The notes under the pieces are model-generated. The model saw nothing but the letters and a program-made list of their open reading frames with translations, did no database searches and was not told the DNA's origin. This document shows, piece by piece, positions 1-7,379 of a DNA stretch of 33,381 nucleotides (positions are counted from its first letter, which is position 1; the number at the start of each line of letters is the position of its first letter). Made by a program: the position numbers and the translations under genes. The DNA is taken from assembly GCF_001015195.1 (NCBI RefSeq), contig NZ_LDES01000122.1, positions 1 through 33,381 of the forward strand, in the 5' to 3' direction. The DNA comes from Sphingomonas sp. Y57. GTDB taxonomy: Bacteria; Pseudomonadota; Alphaproteobacteria; Sphingomonadales; Sphingomonadaceae.

Positions 1-795
1 GGCCGCGCGGCCGGGCAGCGCCGGGCGCAGCCGCGGGCCCGGCAGGCTGGCGAGGCGGGCGCGGATGTCGGACTGTTCGCCGAGCTCTTCGATGAGCTGG
101 GCGATATCCTTCGCCTTCTCGCCCATCGCGATCATCCGGTCCTGCTCCGCCATCGCGTCGTCGACCAGGCCCTGCGACCGGCGGCGCTGGTCGGCTTCGA
201 GCCGGGCAAGGGCGGTGCGGCGAATGCGGAGCTGGTCCTGCTCGCGGCGCAGGTCGGCGACCGCCAGTTCGGCCGAGCGGCGCAGGGCGTCGCCGCGCGC
301 GACCTCGGCGCGGAGCCCCGCGGTGCGGGAACGGATCTCGGGCAGCGCCGATCCCAGCAGGGCGCGGACATGAACCATGTCGTCGACTGATCCGGGCTGG
401 ACCAGGGCCAGCGCAGCGGGGCGCCGTGCCATCGTCTGGAGCGCCGCCGTCAGCCGCACGATCGGCCCCTGCCGCTCGGCGAGGCGGGCTCGCTGGCGCG
501 CGCGCAGGCGGTCGACGATGCCGACCCGGGCCTCGGCGGCGGCGATCCGAGCCTCCGACGCCTGGATCGCGAGGGCTGCCGCCGCCTGCTCGGCGCGCGC
601 GCGATCGGCGGCGCGGGTCATCGCCTTCGCCCGATGCTCGAGATCGGCGGCGCGGCGTTCGGCGGCCGACGCGTCGTGCTTCGCGGCGGCGAGCGCGCGC
701 TGCTGCTCCACCACGCTCGGGTCGCGCGACAGGGCGTAAGCGGGAACGGCGAGCATTGTAGCAACCGCTACAATAATCAATCCTCCCCATGCCAT
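1..795 (-). CDS. envC: EnvC-like murein hydrolase activator, N-terminal part (runs off the left edge)
   Basis: The minus-strand frame stays open from about 795 to base 1, giving some 265 residues with no stop inside the window. It begins with a hydrophobic signal-like segment (LIIVAVATMLAVPAYA) and continues as a long Ala/Arg/Glu-rich coiled coil, typical of the N-terminal half of EnvC/NlpD-type activators of septal amidases. The C-terminal LytM/M23 domain expected for the family would lie outside the window, so the name rests on the coiled coil and on gene order: in sphingomonads nadD, rsfS and rlmH are commonly followed by this gene. The start is uncertain: ATG at 795 gives a full signal peptide but has no clear ribosome binding site, and ATG at 756 is the other choice. 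It would act in the periplasm during cell separation. Confidence 0.75.
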   Translation of the reverse strand, partial: MAWGGLIIVAVATMLAVPAYALSRDPSVVEQQRALAAAKHDASAAERRAADLEHRAKAMTRAADRARAEQAAAALAIQASEARIAAAEARVGIVDRLRARQRARLAERQGPIVRLTAALQTMARRPAALALVQPGSVDDMVHVRALLGSALPEIRSRTAGLRAEVARGDALRRSAELAVADLRREQDQLRIRRTALARLEADQRRRSQGLVDDAMAEQDRMIAMGEKAKDIAQLIEELGEQSDIRARLASLPGPRLRPALPGRAA

Positions 796-912
796 GCATG
801 GAGAGGGGAACCGGCGAAGCCGGTGGAGGGGCGGCGCGTCGGCACCGGCGGCGCCGTCGCCCCCTCCACCATCCTTAGGATGACCCCCCTCCCCGTGCAG
901 TGCATGGAGAGG
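782..912. repeat. Compound palindromic intergenic repeat between rlmH and envC
   Basis: This gap holds nested inverted repeats. CCTCCCC and GGAGAGGGG arms flank CCATGCATGG. ACCGGC-GAA-GCCGGT forms a tight hairpin at 810-824. A GGAGGGGCGGCG arm near 825-836 faces CCGTCGCCCCCTCC near 855-868. A second CCTCCCC...GCATGGAGAGG unit lies near 891-912. Pyrimidine/purine arms around a short GC hairpin are typical of dispersed REP-like elements in sphingomonad genomes. It may act as an mRNA-stabilising or attenuating structure ahead of envC, whose proposed start lies inside it. Confidence 0.55.
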
Positions 913-932
913 ATGTAAGATGGCTGCCTGCA

Positions 933-1355
933 TCACCCCTCCCGGTGATAGGGATGGCCGGCGAGGATGCTGGTGGCCCGCCAGAGCTGTTCGGCGAGCA
1001 TCGCGCGGGCGAGGAGGTGAGGCCAGGTCGCCTTCCCGAAGGCGAAGAGGAGGTCGGCCTCGCGGCGCTGTCCCTCGTCGAAGCCGTCGGCGGCGCCGAT
1101 CAGGAAGCGGACCTCGCGCCGGCCGTCGTCCCGCCAGCGGCCGAGCTTATCGGCGAATGCCATCGAGCCCAGCTGCTCGCCCTTCTCGTCGAGCATGACA
1201 AGGACAGTTCCGGGATCGCGGGGCGGCACGCGGCCGCCCGTGTCGGGCAGTTCGGTGATGCGGGTCGGCCAGCCGATCCGCTTCATATAGCGGTCGACCA
1301 GTTCGGCCTCGGGGCCCCGGCCGATCCTGCCCCGCGCGACGATGTGCAGCAGCAA
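933..1355 (-). CDS. rlmH: 23S rRNA (pseudouridine1915-N3)-methyltransferase RlmH
   Basis: A 140-residue SPOUT-class methyltransferase that methylates pseudouridine 1915 in helix 69 of 23S rRNA on the assembled 70S ribosome. The sequence shows the expected N-terminal strand (LLHIVARGRIGRGPE), the central LDEKGEQLGS segment, the SAM-binding knot region FLIGAADGFDEG at about residues 83-94, and the conserved C-terminal tail ending AGHPYHREG. Length is close to the usual 140-160. The start is TTG with no ATG near it and no close Shine-Dalgarno; GGGAGG lies about 12 bases upstream. It follows rsfS by 37 bases in the same direction, so the two are probably co-transcribed in a ribosome-maturation operon. 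Confidence 0.93.
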   Translation of the reverse strand: MLLHIVARGRIGRGPEAELVDRYMKRIGWPTRITELPDTGGRVPPRDPGTVLVMLDEKGEQLGSMAFADKLGRWRDDGRREVRFLIGAADGFDEGQRREADLLFAFGKATWPHLLARAMLAEQLWRATSILAGHPYHREG

Positions 1356-1391
1356 TGTGGTACGGGGCCTCCCTGCCGCTGCTCTACCGGT

Positions 1392-1799
1392 TCAGCCCTG
1401 GACCGCGACAGGCGCGGGTGCGTCGCCGAAATTCCACATCCGTTCGAGATTGTAGAAGCTGCGGACCTCGGGGCGGAACAGGTGGACGATCACGTCGCCC
1501 GCGTCGATCAGCACCCAGTCGGCCGTCGGCAGGCCTTCGATCCGGACCGCGCGGCCCGTCTCGCTCTTGATCCTGTCGGCCAGCTTCGTCGCCATAGAGG
1601 CGACCTGTCGGGTCGAACGGCCCGATGCGATCACCATATGGTCGGCGATCGACGATTTGCCCGCGAGGGGGATCGAGACGGTCTCGATCGCCTGGTCGTC
1701 GTCGAGCGATTTCAGCACAAGCTGATGCAGCTTGTCCGAAGGGTCGGCATCCCTGGCGGCAGAGGCGTCTCTGGGCCTGATGCTGTCGGTGGCGGTCAA
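1392..1799 (-). CDS. rsfS: Ribosomal silencing factor RsfS
   Basis: A 135-residue RsfS/YbeB/Iojap family protein. RsfS binds ribosomal protein uL14 on the 50S subunit and blocks joining to 30S, lowering translation in stationary phase or starvation. Family signatures are LHQLVLKSLDDDQAIETV near residues 24-41, ADHMVIASGRSTRQV in the middle, and the acidic-aromatic DWVLIDAGDVIVHLF segment near 95-109, followed by RSFYNLERMW. The start is TTG, chosen because a perfect GGAGG lies 4-5 bases upstream and overlaps the nadD stop codon. About 20 residues precede the conserved domain. Translation is probably coupled to nadD, with only 8 bases between the two genes. Confidence 0.93.
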   Translation of the reverse strand: MTATDSIRPRDASAARDADPSDKLHQLVLKSLDDDQAIETVSIPLAGKSSIADHMVIASGRSTRQVASMATKLADRIKSETGRAVRIEGLPTADWVLIDAGDVIVHLFRPEVRSFYNLERMWNFGDAPAPVAVQG

Positions 1800-1807
1800 T
1801 GTACCTC

Positions 1808-2440
1808 CTAGGGTAGCGGCCGGCGCGTCAACCTGTCGCGCAAGCCTGTGTTGCTGTGGGAAAGGTGCCAGCCTGGGTCCTTGGCCCGGAGCCGCGTTGC
1901 GGAACCGCGATCAGGATAGAAGTGCAGCAGCACGAGGGCCGGCGGTCTCCAGCTCGTCCAGTCTTTCGCCTTGGCCGCGGGCCGGACGAAATGCCGCAGC
2001 CAGCCCATCGCCCTCGAAGCGCGGGCGCGGCCATCATAACCCGGACGGGCGACGACGGCAATGACCACCCTGCGTGCTATGCCGCGCCAATCCTGCCACC
2101 GGTCGAACTGGGCGAGATTGTCGGCCCCCATGATCCAGACGAAGCGGCGTTCCGGGTAGCGGCGGACCAGCGCGCGCAGCGTATCTGCGGTGTAGCGCGT
2201 GCCGAGCCGCGCCTCGATCGCGGTCGGCCGGATCGGCGCGCGCCGCGCCATCCGCACGGCCGAGGCGTAGCGGGCGGCGAGCGGCGCCATGTCGGGGCTC
2301 CCGGCCTTCAGCGGATTGCCGGGGGAGACGAGCCACCACATCTCCTCCAGCCCCAGCGCCTCGATCGCGAAAAGGCTGATGTGGCGGTGGCTGTAATGCG
2401 CCGGGTTGAAGCTGCCGCCGAGCAGTCCGGTGGGGGTCAT
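1808..2440 (-). CDS. nadD: Nicotinate-nucleotide adenylyltransferase NadD
   Basis: A 210-residue enzyme that adenylates nicotinate mononucleotide to deamido-NAD in NAD biosynthesis. The nucleotidyltransferase signature is present at the N-terminus as GLLGGSFNPAHYSHRHIS (the family GGSFxPxHxxH), followed by WWLVSPGNPLK (substrate loop), ARLGTRYTADTL (the usual GxSYTxDTL) and FVWIMGADNLAQFDRW. The C-terminal ISxTxIR motif is degenerate, read here as HLSHSNTGLRDRL, a form I believe is usual in this group. It is the first gene of the nadD-rsfS-rlmH-envC run; its stop overlaps the rsfS ribosome binding site. Confidence 0.93.
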   Translation of the reverse strand: MTPTGLLGGSFNPAHYSHRHISLFAIEALGLEEMWWLVSPGNPLKAGSPDMAPLAARYASAVRMARRAPIRPTAIEARLGTRYTADTLRALVRRYPERRFVWIMGADNLAQFDRWQDWRGIARRVVIAVVARPGYDGRARASRAMGWLRHFVRPAAKAKDWTSWRPPALVLLHFYPDRGSATRLRAKDPGWHLSHSNTGLRDRLTRRPLP

Positions 2441-2518
2441 CGCGCCGCTCTAGCGGCTGCGGCTGGGAAGCGGAAGAGCATCGCTCCTTTCCGCCGGGAT
2501 GACGCGGGGGTCGGAAGG

Positions 2519-2974
2519 TCAGAATGGCAGCACCGCCCTGTACGCCTCCAGCCCGGGCTTGCCGGGCCGCGCGACGCCACGGGCGAGGAGGAAGGCGTCG
2601 GCGACGATCTCGGCCTGTTGCTCGATGCCGTAGCGGGCGAAGGGCTTGCCCGGTTCCAATGTATAGACATAACGGCAGAAGGGGTGGCGCATCAGCGGCA
2701 GATACCAGCGGCCGCCGCGCTGGGCCTGCCAGACATGCGTCATCTCATGCACGAACAGCGCCTGCATCGACAGCGAGGCGCTGGCATAGCAGCGGCGCCA
2801 GAGCGGACCGCCGGGGTGGCACCACAGATGGCCGTCGGGCGCCATCAACACGTTGCGCGGCTGAAACGGCCACCAGCGGGCACGGCGGACGGTGACGCGG
2901 CCGATGTCGATCGCGTCCCTGAACGTCCCTCGGACGAGCACCCTTTCGGCGCCGGTCAGCGGTCTCCTGTCCAT
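2519..2974 (-). CDS. Small HExxH metalloprotease-like protein (vgr-related family)
   Basis: About 151 residues. A zinc-protease motif is plain at the centre (LFVHEMTHVWQ), and a later acidic helix (GIEQQAEIVADAFLLA) could supply the third ligand, as in Gly-zincin-like domains. There is no signal peptide. Similar short proteins in sphingomonads are labelled 'vgr related protein', with no known function. ATG at 2974 is chosen because GGAG lies 6 bases upstream; ATG at 2986 or 3010 is possible. The frame stays open further upstream, but that part overlaps lolA on the other strand and reads like antisense shadow. It lies 78 bases before nadD in the same direction and is divergent from lolA. Confidence 0.75.
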   Translation of the reverse strand: MDRRPLTGAERVLVRGTFRDAIDIGRVTVRRARWWPFQPRNVLMAPDGHLWCHPGGPLWRRCYASASLSMQALFVHEMTHVWQAQRGGRWYLPLMRHPFCRYVYTLEPGKPFARYGIEQQAEIVADAFLLARGVARPGKPGLEAYRAVLPF

Positions 2975-3107
2975 GCGCGACTCCATATAGGAGGAGATGC
3001 GAGGAAACATCGCGGCGTGCGCGGCGTTGGCGCGCTTCATTCCCAATTCAGCGGCGCTTGGGCATAAGGGCCGCCGAAACGAACGATATAAGATCGACAG
3101 GAGCCGC

Positions 3108-3716
3108 ATGCGTCCGCTTTCCCTTTCCCTGGTTCCCGCCGCGATCGCGGTGGCCGCCCCCGCCGCGGCGCAGACCGCCTCGCTCGACCAGGTGGCCGCG
3201 CATCTGCGCGGAATCACGACGATGACGGCCGACTTCGTCCAGACCGATCGCAACGGCAAGTCGCTGTCGGGCACGCTGACGCTGCGCCAGCCGGGCAAGG
3301 TCCGCTTCGAATATCAGAAGGGCGTGCCGCTGCTGATCGTCGGCGACGGCAAGGCGCTGACGATGATCGACTATTCGGTGCGGCAGGTGTCGCGCTGGCC
3401 GGTCGGCAACTCGCCGCTGTCGGTGCTGATCGACCCCCGCCGCGACATGAGCCGCTTCGCCAGGGTGGTGCCCTCGACGATCCCGGGGACGATCACCGTC
3501 GAAGCGCGTGACGCCAAGCATCCCGAGTTCGGCACGATCACGATCGTCTTCGCAAAGGGCGGGGGGCCCGGAGGCCTCGCGCTCCAGGGGTGGACCGTGC
3601 TCGACGCGCAGAACGGCCGCTCGACCGTCCGCCTGACGAATCAGCGCTTCGGCGTGGCCATTTCCGACAAAGCGTTCAAATGGGACGACCCACGCCCGAA
3701 GGGCCCCCGGAATTAG
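3108..3716 (+). CDS. lolA: Outer membrane lipoprotein carrier protein LolA
   Basis: A 202-residue periplasmic chaperone that receives lipoproteins from the LolCDE transporter and carries them to the outer membrane. A signal peptide (MRPLSLSLVPAAIAVAAPAAAQ) is followed by the LolA fold: MTADFVQTDRNGKSLSGTL (the usual F.Q....G....G.L), PGKVRFEY, DYSVRQVSRWP and SPLSVLID. The ATG at 3108 is chosen because it starts the signal peptide and has AGGAG 5 bases upstream; the frame opens earlier at 2997, but those residues are not family-like. It is monocistronic in appearance, with a strong hairpin about 130 bases downstream. Confidence 0.92.
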   Translation: MRPLSLSLVPAAIAVAAPAAAQTASLDQVAAHLRGITTMTADFVQTDRNGKSLSGTLTLRQPGKVRFEYQKGVPLLIVGDGKALTMIDYSVRQVSRWPVGNSPLSVLIDPRRDMSRFARVVPSTIPGTITVEARDAKHPEFGTITIVFAKGGGPGGLALQGWTVLDAQNGRSTVRLTNQRFGVAISDKAFKWDDPRPKGPRN

Positions 3717-4101
3717 TCCCGTCGTTCATAAAGGCGACAGGTTGGAGCCCCTAAAAGCCCTTCCAGCGGTCGTGATCTTCCCGGGATTCCCCCCTGTTGC
3801 TCGGGAAATCAATCACTACCCGCCTGCGTGACGAACGCCAGGTCGGCCCTCGCTCCCCGCCCCCGGAGCGAGGGCCATTCCTTTGGAGCTTCATCTCCGA
3901 TGAAGGCTCGCGGCCGTGACTTCTGACGTTCATCGGTCCGGCGCCTCAGCGAGGTGGATCGGCTCACACGCGACGCAGGCCGTTCGAGGGGTGAGCGGGC
4001 GAAATGCCGCGCCCCGCGCCGGGGTCGCCCCTTGGCACTTCGGCATGCGCGCGATGCCCCGATGCGAAGCGGCCGGATTGCCGAGCGGCGGACGCTAGGC
4101 C
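3717..4101. other. Intergenic region between lolA and the response regulator
   Basis: This 385-base gap holds a strong hairpin (3845-3876, listed separately) and a weaker bulged one at 3886-3909 (GAGCTTCATC against GATGAAGGCTC). Two open frames of about 60 codons, 3751-3933 minus and 3916-4098 plus, are low-complexity Arg/Gly/Ala reads without convincing ribosome binding sites. I see no gene here. Confidence 0.5.
3845..3876. terminator. Strong 12-bp hairpin, probable terminator
   Basis: GGCCCTCGCTCC and GGAGCGAGGGCC form a perfect 12-bp stem around an 8-base loop. Only a weak T-rich tail follows (attccttt). It lies between convergent lolA and the response regulator gene, so it may end either transcript. 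Confidence 0.55.
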
Positions 4102-4449
4102 CTAATTCTGCACCATCCGCGCCAGTTCGGCGACGGTGAAGGGCTTCTGCAGGAAAGCCATGCCCTGCGCCAGATCGGCGGGGGCAGGGTGGCCCGAGGC
4201 GATCACCACGCGGAGCTGCCGGTTCTTCTCCAGCGCCGCCCGGGCGATCGACAGCCCGTCGGGGCCTTCGCCGAGCGCCATGTCGGCAAGGATGACGTCC
4301 AGGCTCACCGTGTCGATGGCATGGCGCGCGGCCTCGGCCGACGCCGCGGTCAGAACGAGGAAACCCAGGTCCTCCAGCATCTGCTGGAACATGTGGTTGA
4401 GCATGAGATCATCCTCGACCACCAGGATACGCCCAGCAACTGACGCCAT
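4102..4449 (-). CDS. Single-domain response regulator (CheY-like receiver)
   Basis: A 115-residue stand-alone receiver domain with no output domain. Expected residues are visible: the acidic pair in ILVVEDD, the phospho-acceptor Asp in VILADMAL, the Ser of the switch motif in VVIASGH, and the conserved Lys in LQKPF. ATG at 4449 is chosen because GGGAGG lies 9 bases upstream and the domain starts at once (MASVAGRILVVEDD); the open frame continues upstream with no family similarity. Such proteins usually relay phosphate from a histidine kinase. No kinase is in the window, so partner and role are unknown. It is divergent from the chromate resistance genes. Confidence 0.88.
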   Translation of the reverse strand: MASVAGRILVVEDDLMLNHMFQQMLEDLGFLVLTAASAEAARHAIDTVSLDVILADMALGEGPDGLSIARAALEKNRQLRVVIASGHPAPADLAQGMAFLQKPFTVAELARMVQN

Positions 4450-4664
4450 CACGCAACGCCTCCCATACTGCGCCCGTAACGCCCGAACAGGCCGTCGGGT
4501 CCAAGCCGAGAAATCATTTTCTCCTGTCCGGCGCGGCGGGGGCATATCTTGCCTCGCGTTGACACCGCAGGGCGTTTCGGGAAAGGAAGAGCGATGGGGA
4601 ATGCGATAGCCCCACGAGGCGGCATGCCGAATTATCGCGTCCGACTTTCGTAGGGACGCTCCCC

Positions 4665-5491
4665 ATGCCTGCACTGAACAGCATTTCCGTCGACAAGCTG
4701 ACACGCCTCATCGGCACGCCTTCGAGCCCCGCGCTGATCGACCTTCGCGCCGGCATCGGCGACGAGCGCCTGATTCCGGGATCGATTCCCCGCCGCGCGG
4801 CAGAGGTGTCCGAATGGGGGAGGACGCTCGCCGGCCGGTCGGCCGTCATCGTCGATGAGGATGGCGGGCCGCTCGGCCAGGGTGTCGCCGCCTGGCTGCG
4901 AAGCGACGGCATCTCCGCCGAGATATTGGACGGGGGGCACGCCGCCTGGCGGAAGGGCGGGCATCCGCTCGTCCGCACCGATCGCCTGCCAGCGCGTCAG
5001 GCGGACGGCCGGACGCTCTGGGTGACGCGCGCGCGGCCGAAGGTCGATCGGATCGCCTGCCCATGGCTGATCCGCCGCTTCGTCGACCCCGGCGCCCGCT
5101 TCCTGTTCGTCGTGCCGGCGGAGGTCATGGCCGTGGCCGACCGACTCGATGCGACACCATTCGACTTCCAGCATGGCGACGTGTTCTGGAGCCATCGCGG
5201 CGAGCGGTGCACCTTCGACGTGATGGTCGAGGAGTTCGGCCTGGGCGACCTGCCCGCGCTCGCCTATCTCGCCGAAGTGGTGCGCGGCGCCGACACCGGC
5301 CGGCCGGACCTGGTTCCCGAAGCCGCCGGGCTGGTTGCGCTGTCGCTCGGCCTGTCGCGCCTCCATGCCGACGACGATCGGCAGCTCGAGGCTGGCCTGC
5401 CGATCTATGACGCGCTGTACCGCTGGTGCCGCGACGCGCGCGCCGAGACGCACGACTGGGATGCCACAGGCCGCGGGAGGCGCGTCCATGA
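4665..5491 (+). CDS. chrB: Rhodanese-ChrB fusion, chromate resistance protein; no in-frame stop at its expected end
   Basis: Residues 1-105 are rhodanese-like (ALIDLRAG, then LDGGHAAWRKGGHPL) but contain no cysteine, so no sulfurtransferase activity is expected. Residues 115-270 match the ChrB C-terminal domain: WVTRARPKVDRIACPWLIRRFVDP, DFQHGDVFWSHRGERCTFDVM, then PIYDALYRWCRDARAETHDW. ChrB-type proteins regulate or assist chromate resistance and usually sit beside chrA. Homology ends near 5465, but this frame has no stop there and stays open to 6383 inside chrA as Arg/Gly-rich shadow. One base fewer near the end would give a stop at 5489-5491 overlapping the chrA ATG (ATGA). I therefore end the gene at 5491 and suspect a frameshift or sequencing error; a 572-residue readthrough product is the literal alternative. 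Confidence 0.7.
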
Positions 5492-6885
5492 GCGTTGCCG
5501 CCGCGCCGGCCGCGGCGGTCGACCGGCCCGCCCCGGTGACCCTCCGGGAGGCTTTCCTGGTCTGGGCGAAGATCGCGTTGCTGTCCTTCGGCGGGCCGGC
5601 GGGCCAGATCGCGGTGATGCATCGCATCCTGGTCGAGGAGAAGCGCTGGATCGGCGAGCACCGGTTCCTCCACGCGCTGAACTATTGCATGCTGCTGCCC
5701 GGTCCCGAGGCGCAGCAGCTCGCCACCTATATCGGCTGGCTGCTCCACAGGCGGCGCGGCGGCGTGATGGCCGGGCTGCTGTTCATCCTGCCCGGCGTCG
5801 TGTCGATCATGGCGCTGAGCTGGATCTACGTTCTCTACGGGCGGCTGGGCATCGTCTCCGCGCTATTCTTCGGGCTCAAGGCGGCGGTGCTGGCGATCGT
5901 GGTGCAGGCGGTGCTGCGGATAGCCGGCCGGGCGCTGAAAAACCCGATCATGATCGCCATTGCCGGCGCGGCATTCGTCGCGCTGTTCCTGTTCTCGGCG
6001 CCTTTTCCGCTGGTCGTGCTCGCGGCCGGCGCCATCGGCTTCGTCGGCGGACGCACCGGCATCCCGGCCTTCGCGGTCGGCGGCGGCCACAAGGCTGCGG
6101 CCGGCGCGATGGTCGCCGATCGGGACACGCTGCTGGGCGAGGCGCTGCCCGCCCACGCCACGCCCACACTCGCCCGCACGCTCGTCGATGCGTTCGTCTG
6201 GCTGGCGCTGTGGCTGGTGCCGGTGGCGCTGCTGCTGGTCCTGCTCGGCCGGGACAATGTCTTTTCCCAGATCGCTCTGTTCTTCTCGTCGATGGCGATG
6301 GTGACGTTCGGCGGCGCCTATGCGGTGCTCTCCTATGTCGCGCAGGAAGCCGTGCAGACCTATCACTGGCTCCAGCCGCGTGAGATGCTCGACGGCCTCG
6401 GCATGGCCGAGACGACGCCCGGTCCGCTCATCATGGTGCTGCAGTTCGTCGGCTTCCTGGGGGCCTATCGCGAGGCGAGCGGGATGCCGCCGCTGCTGGC
6501 CGCGACGCTGGGCGGGCTGCTCGCGACCTGGGTGACCTTCGTTCCCTGCTTCCTCTGGATATTCCTCGGCGCCCCGTTCATCGAACGGATGCGCGACAAC
6601 CGGGCGATAGCCGGCGCGCTGTCGGCGATCACGGCGGCGGTCGTCGGAGTCATCCTGAACCTCGCGATCTGGTTCGCTTTCCATACCCTGTTCCGGCAGA
6701 CTGTCCGGCTGGCGGCGGGCCCGATCGCGGCCGATCTGCCCCGGGTCGCGAGCATCGACCCCTGGGCGGCGCTGCTGTGCCTCGCGGCGGTCGTCGCGAT
6801 GTTCCGATGGAAGGCGGGTGCGTTCACGACGCTGGCGATGACCTCGGGGGCCGGCATCGCGCTGCATCTCTTCGGTCTGATCTGA
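5488..6885 (+). CDS. chrA: Chromate efflux transporter ChrA (CHR family, two-domain form)
   Basis: A 465-residue inner membrane protein of the long CHR family, thought to expel chromate using the proton gradient. It has two homologous halves: the first carries LLSFGGPAGQIAVMH and MLLPGPEAQQLATYIGWLLH, the second VTFGGAYAVLSYVAQEAV and MAETTPGPLIMVLQFVGFLGA. These are the paired FGG and PGP motifs of the family. Roughly ten to twelve hydrophobic segments are present. ATG at 5488 is chosen because GGGAGG lies 7 bases upstream and the family N-terminus (VTLREAFLVWAKIALLSFGG) starts soon after. It follows the ChrB gene with a likely 4-base overlap, so the pair is one operon. Confidence 0.95.
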   Translation: MSVAAAPAAAVDRPAPVTLREAFLVWAKIALLSFGGPAGQIAVMHRILVEEKRWIGEHRFLHALNYCMLLPGPEAQQLATYIGWLLHRRRGGVMAGLLFILPGVVSIMALSWIYVLYGRLGIVSALFFGLKAAVLAIVVQAVLRIAGRALKNPIMIAIAGAAFVALFLFSAPFPLVVLAAGAIGFVGGRTGIPAFAVGGGHKAAAGAMVADRDTLLGEALPAHATPTLARTLVDAFVWLALWLVPVALLLVLLGRDNVFSQIALFFSSMAMVTFGGAYAVLSYVAQEAVQTYHWLQPREMLDGLGMAETTPGPLIMVLQFVGFLGAYREASGMPPLLAATLGGLLATWVTFVPCFLWIFLGAPFIERMRDNRAIAGALSAITAAVVGVILNLAIWFAFHTLFRQTVRLAAGPIAADLPRVASIDPWAALLCLAAVVAMFRWKAGAFTTLAMTSGAGIALHLFGLI

Positions 6886-6937
6886 GGACGGTGCCGCGCC
6901 CCGATGGGATGTCCGCGGGCCCGGCATCCGGCAATTC

Positions 6938-6961
6938 CGGGGCGGTCCCCCTCCCGCCCCG
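6938..6961. terminator. 8-bp GC hairpin between convergent genes
   Basis: CGGGGCGG and CCGCCCCG pair perfectly around an 8-base loop. It sits 53 bases after the chrA stop and 26 bases before the end of the minus-strand gene at 6987. There is no T-run, so an intrinsic terminator is only a fair guess. Confidence 0.4.
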
Positions 6962-6986
6962 AGAATGAAGGCAATGCGCAGGCCGT

Positions 6987-7331
6987 TCAGCTGGTCGAAA
7001 TGGTTTCGACAACGGAGTCGTAGGATTCCTCCGACAACTGGCGCTGGAAGTCCTCCCGCTCCTGGTGCACGACGCGCAGGATCACATCGAGATAGGTATC
7101 GCGCCAGGCATTCCTTGCTTCACGGACGGCCTCGTCCGGCTGATAGTCATCAACCGCTTGGGGGCTGACGGTCAGCCCATCGCCCGACAGTCGCTCAATC
7201 GTATCAATTCGATCGCGCAGCACCGCGACCTCTCCTGCCAGCGCCAGCGTGATGGACATCAGCTTGTCAACACTGGGATCCTCGAAATAGCTCGGACGCT
7301 CGCCACGCGCCTTCCTCTGCAATTCCACCAT
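6987..7331 (-). CDS. Hypothetical small helical protein of the accessory cluster
   Basis: A 114-residue soluble protein I do not recognise. It looks helical and rich in charged residues, with a short coiled-coil stretch (LALAGEVAVLRDRIDTIERL at about 29-48) and a conserved-looking DAVREARNAWRDTYL-like helix (here DEAVREARNAWRDTYLDVIL). ATG at 7331 is preferred because a purine-rich stretch (GAGAAGAAGAT) precedes it; a TTG at 7379 that touches the methyltransferase stop is less likely. It follows the methyltransferase gene by 48 bases in the same direction, so it probably belongs to that operon and may be an accessory subunit. No function is assigned. Confidence 0.75.
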   Translation of the reverse strand: MVELQRKARGERPSYFEDPSVDKLMSITLALAGEVAVLRDRIDTIERLSGDGLTVSPQAVDDYQPDEAVREARNAWRDTYLDVILRVVHQEREDFQRQLSEESYDSVVETISTS

Positions 7332-7379
7332 ATCTTCTTCTCTACCAACTGGCGGGGCCTTGCGGCCCTCGCCCCTCAA

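Noticed and set aside
3751-4098. Two 60-codon frames in the lolA-response regulator gap
   Set aside because: They have no ribosome binding site and low-complexity composition, and one crosses the strong hairpin.
4559-4590. TTGACA at 4559-4564 as the chrB promoter
   Set aside because: No acceptable -10 box stands 16-18 bases downstream, so I did not list it.
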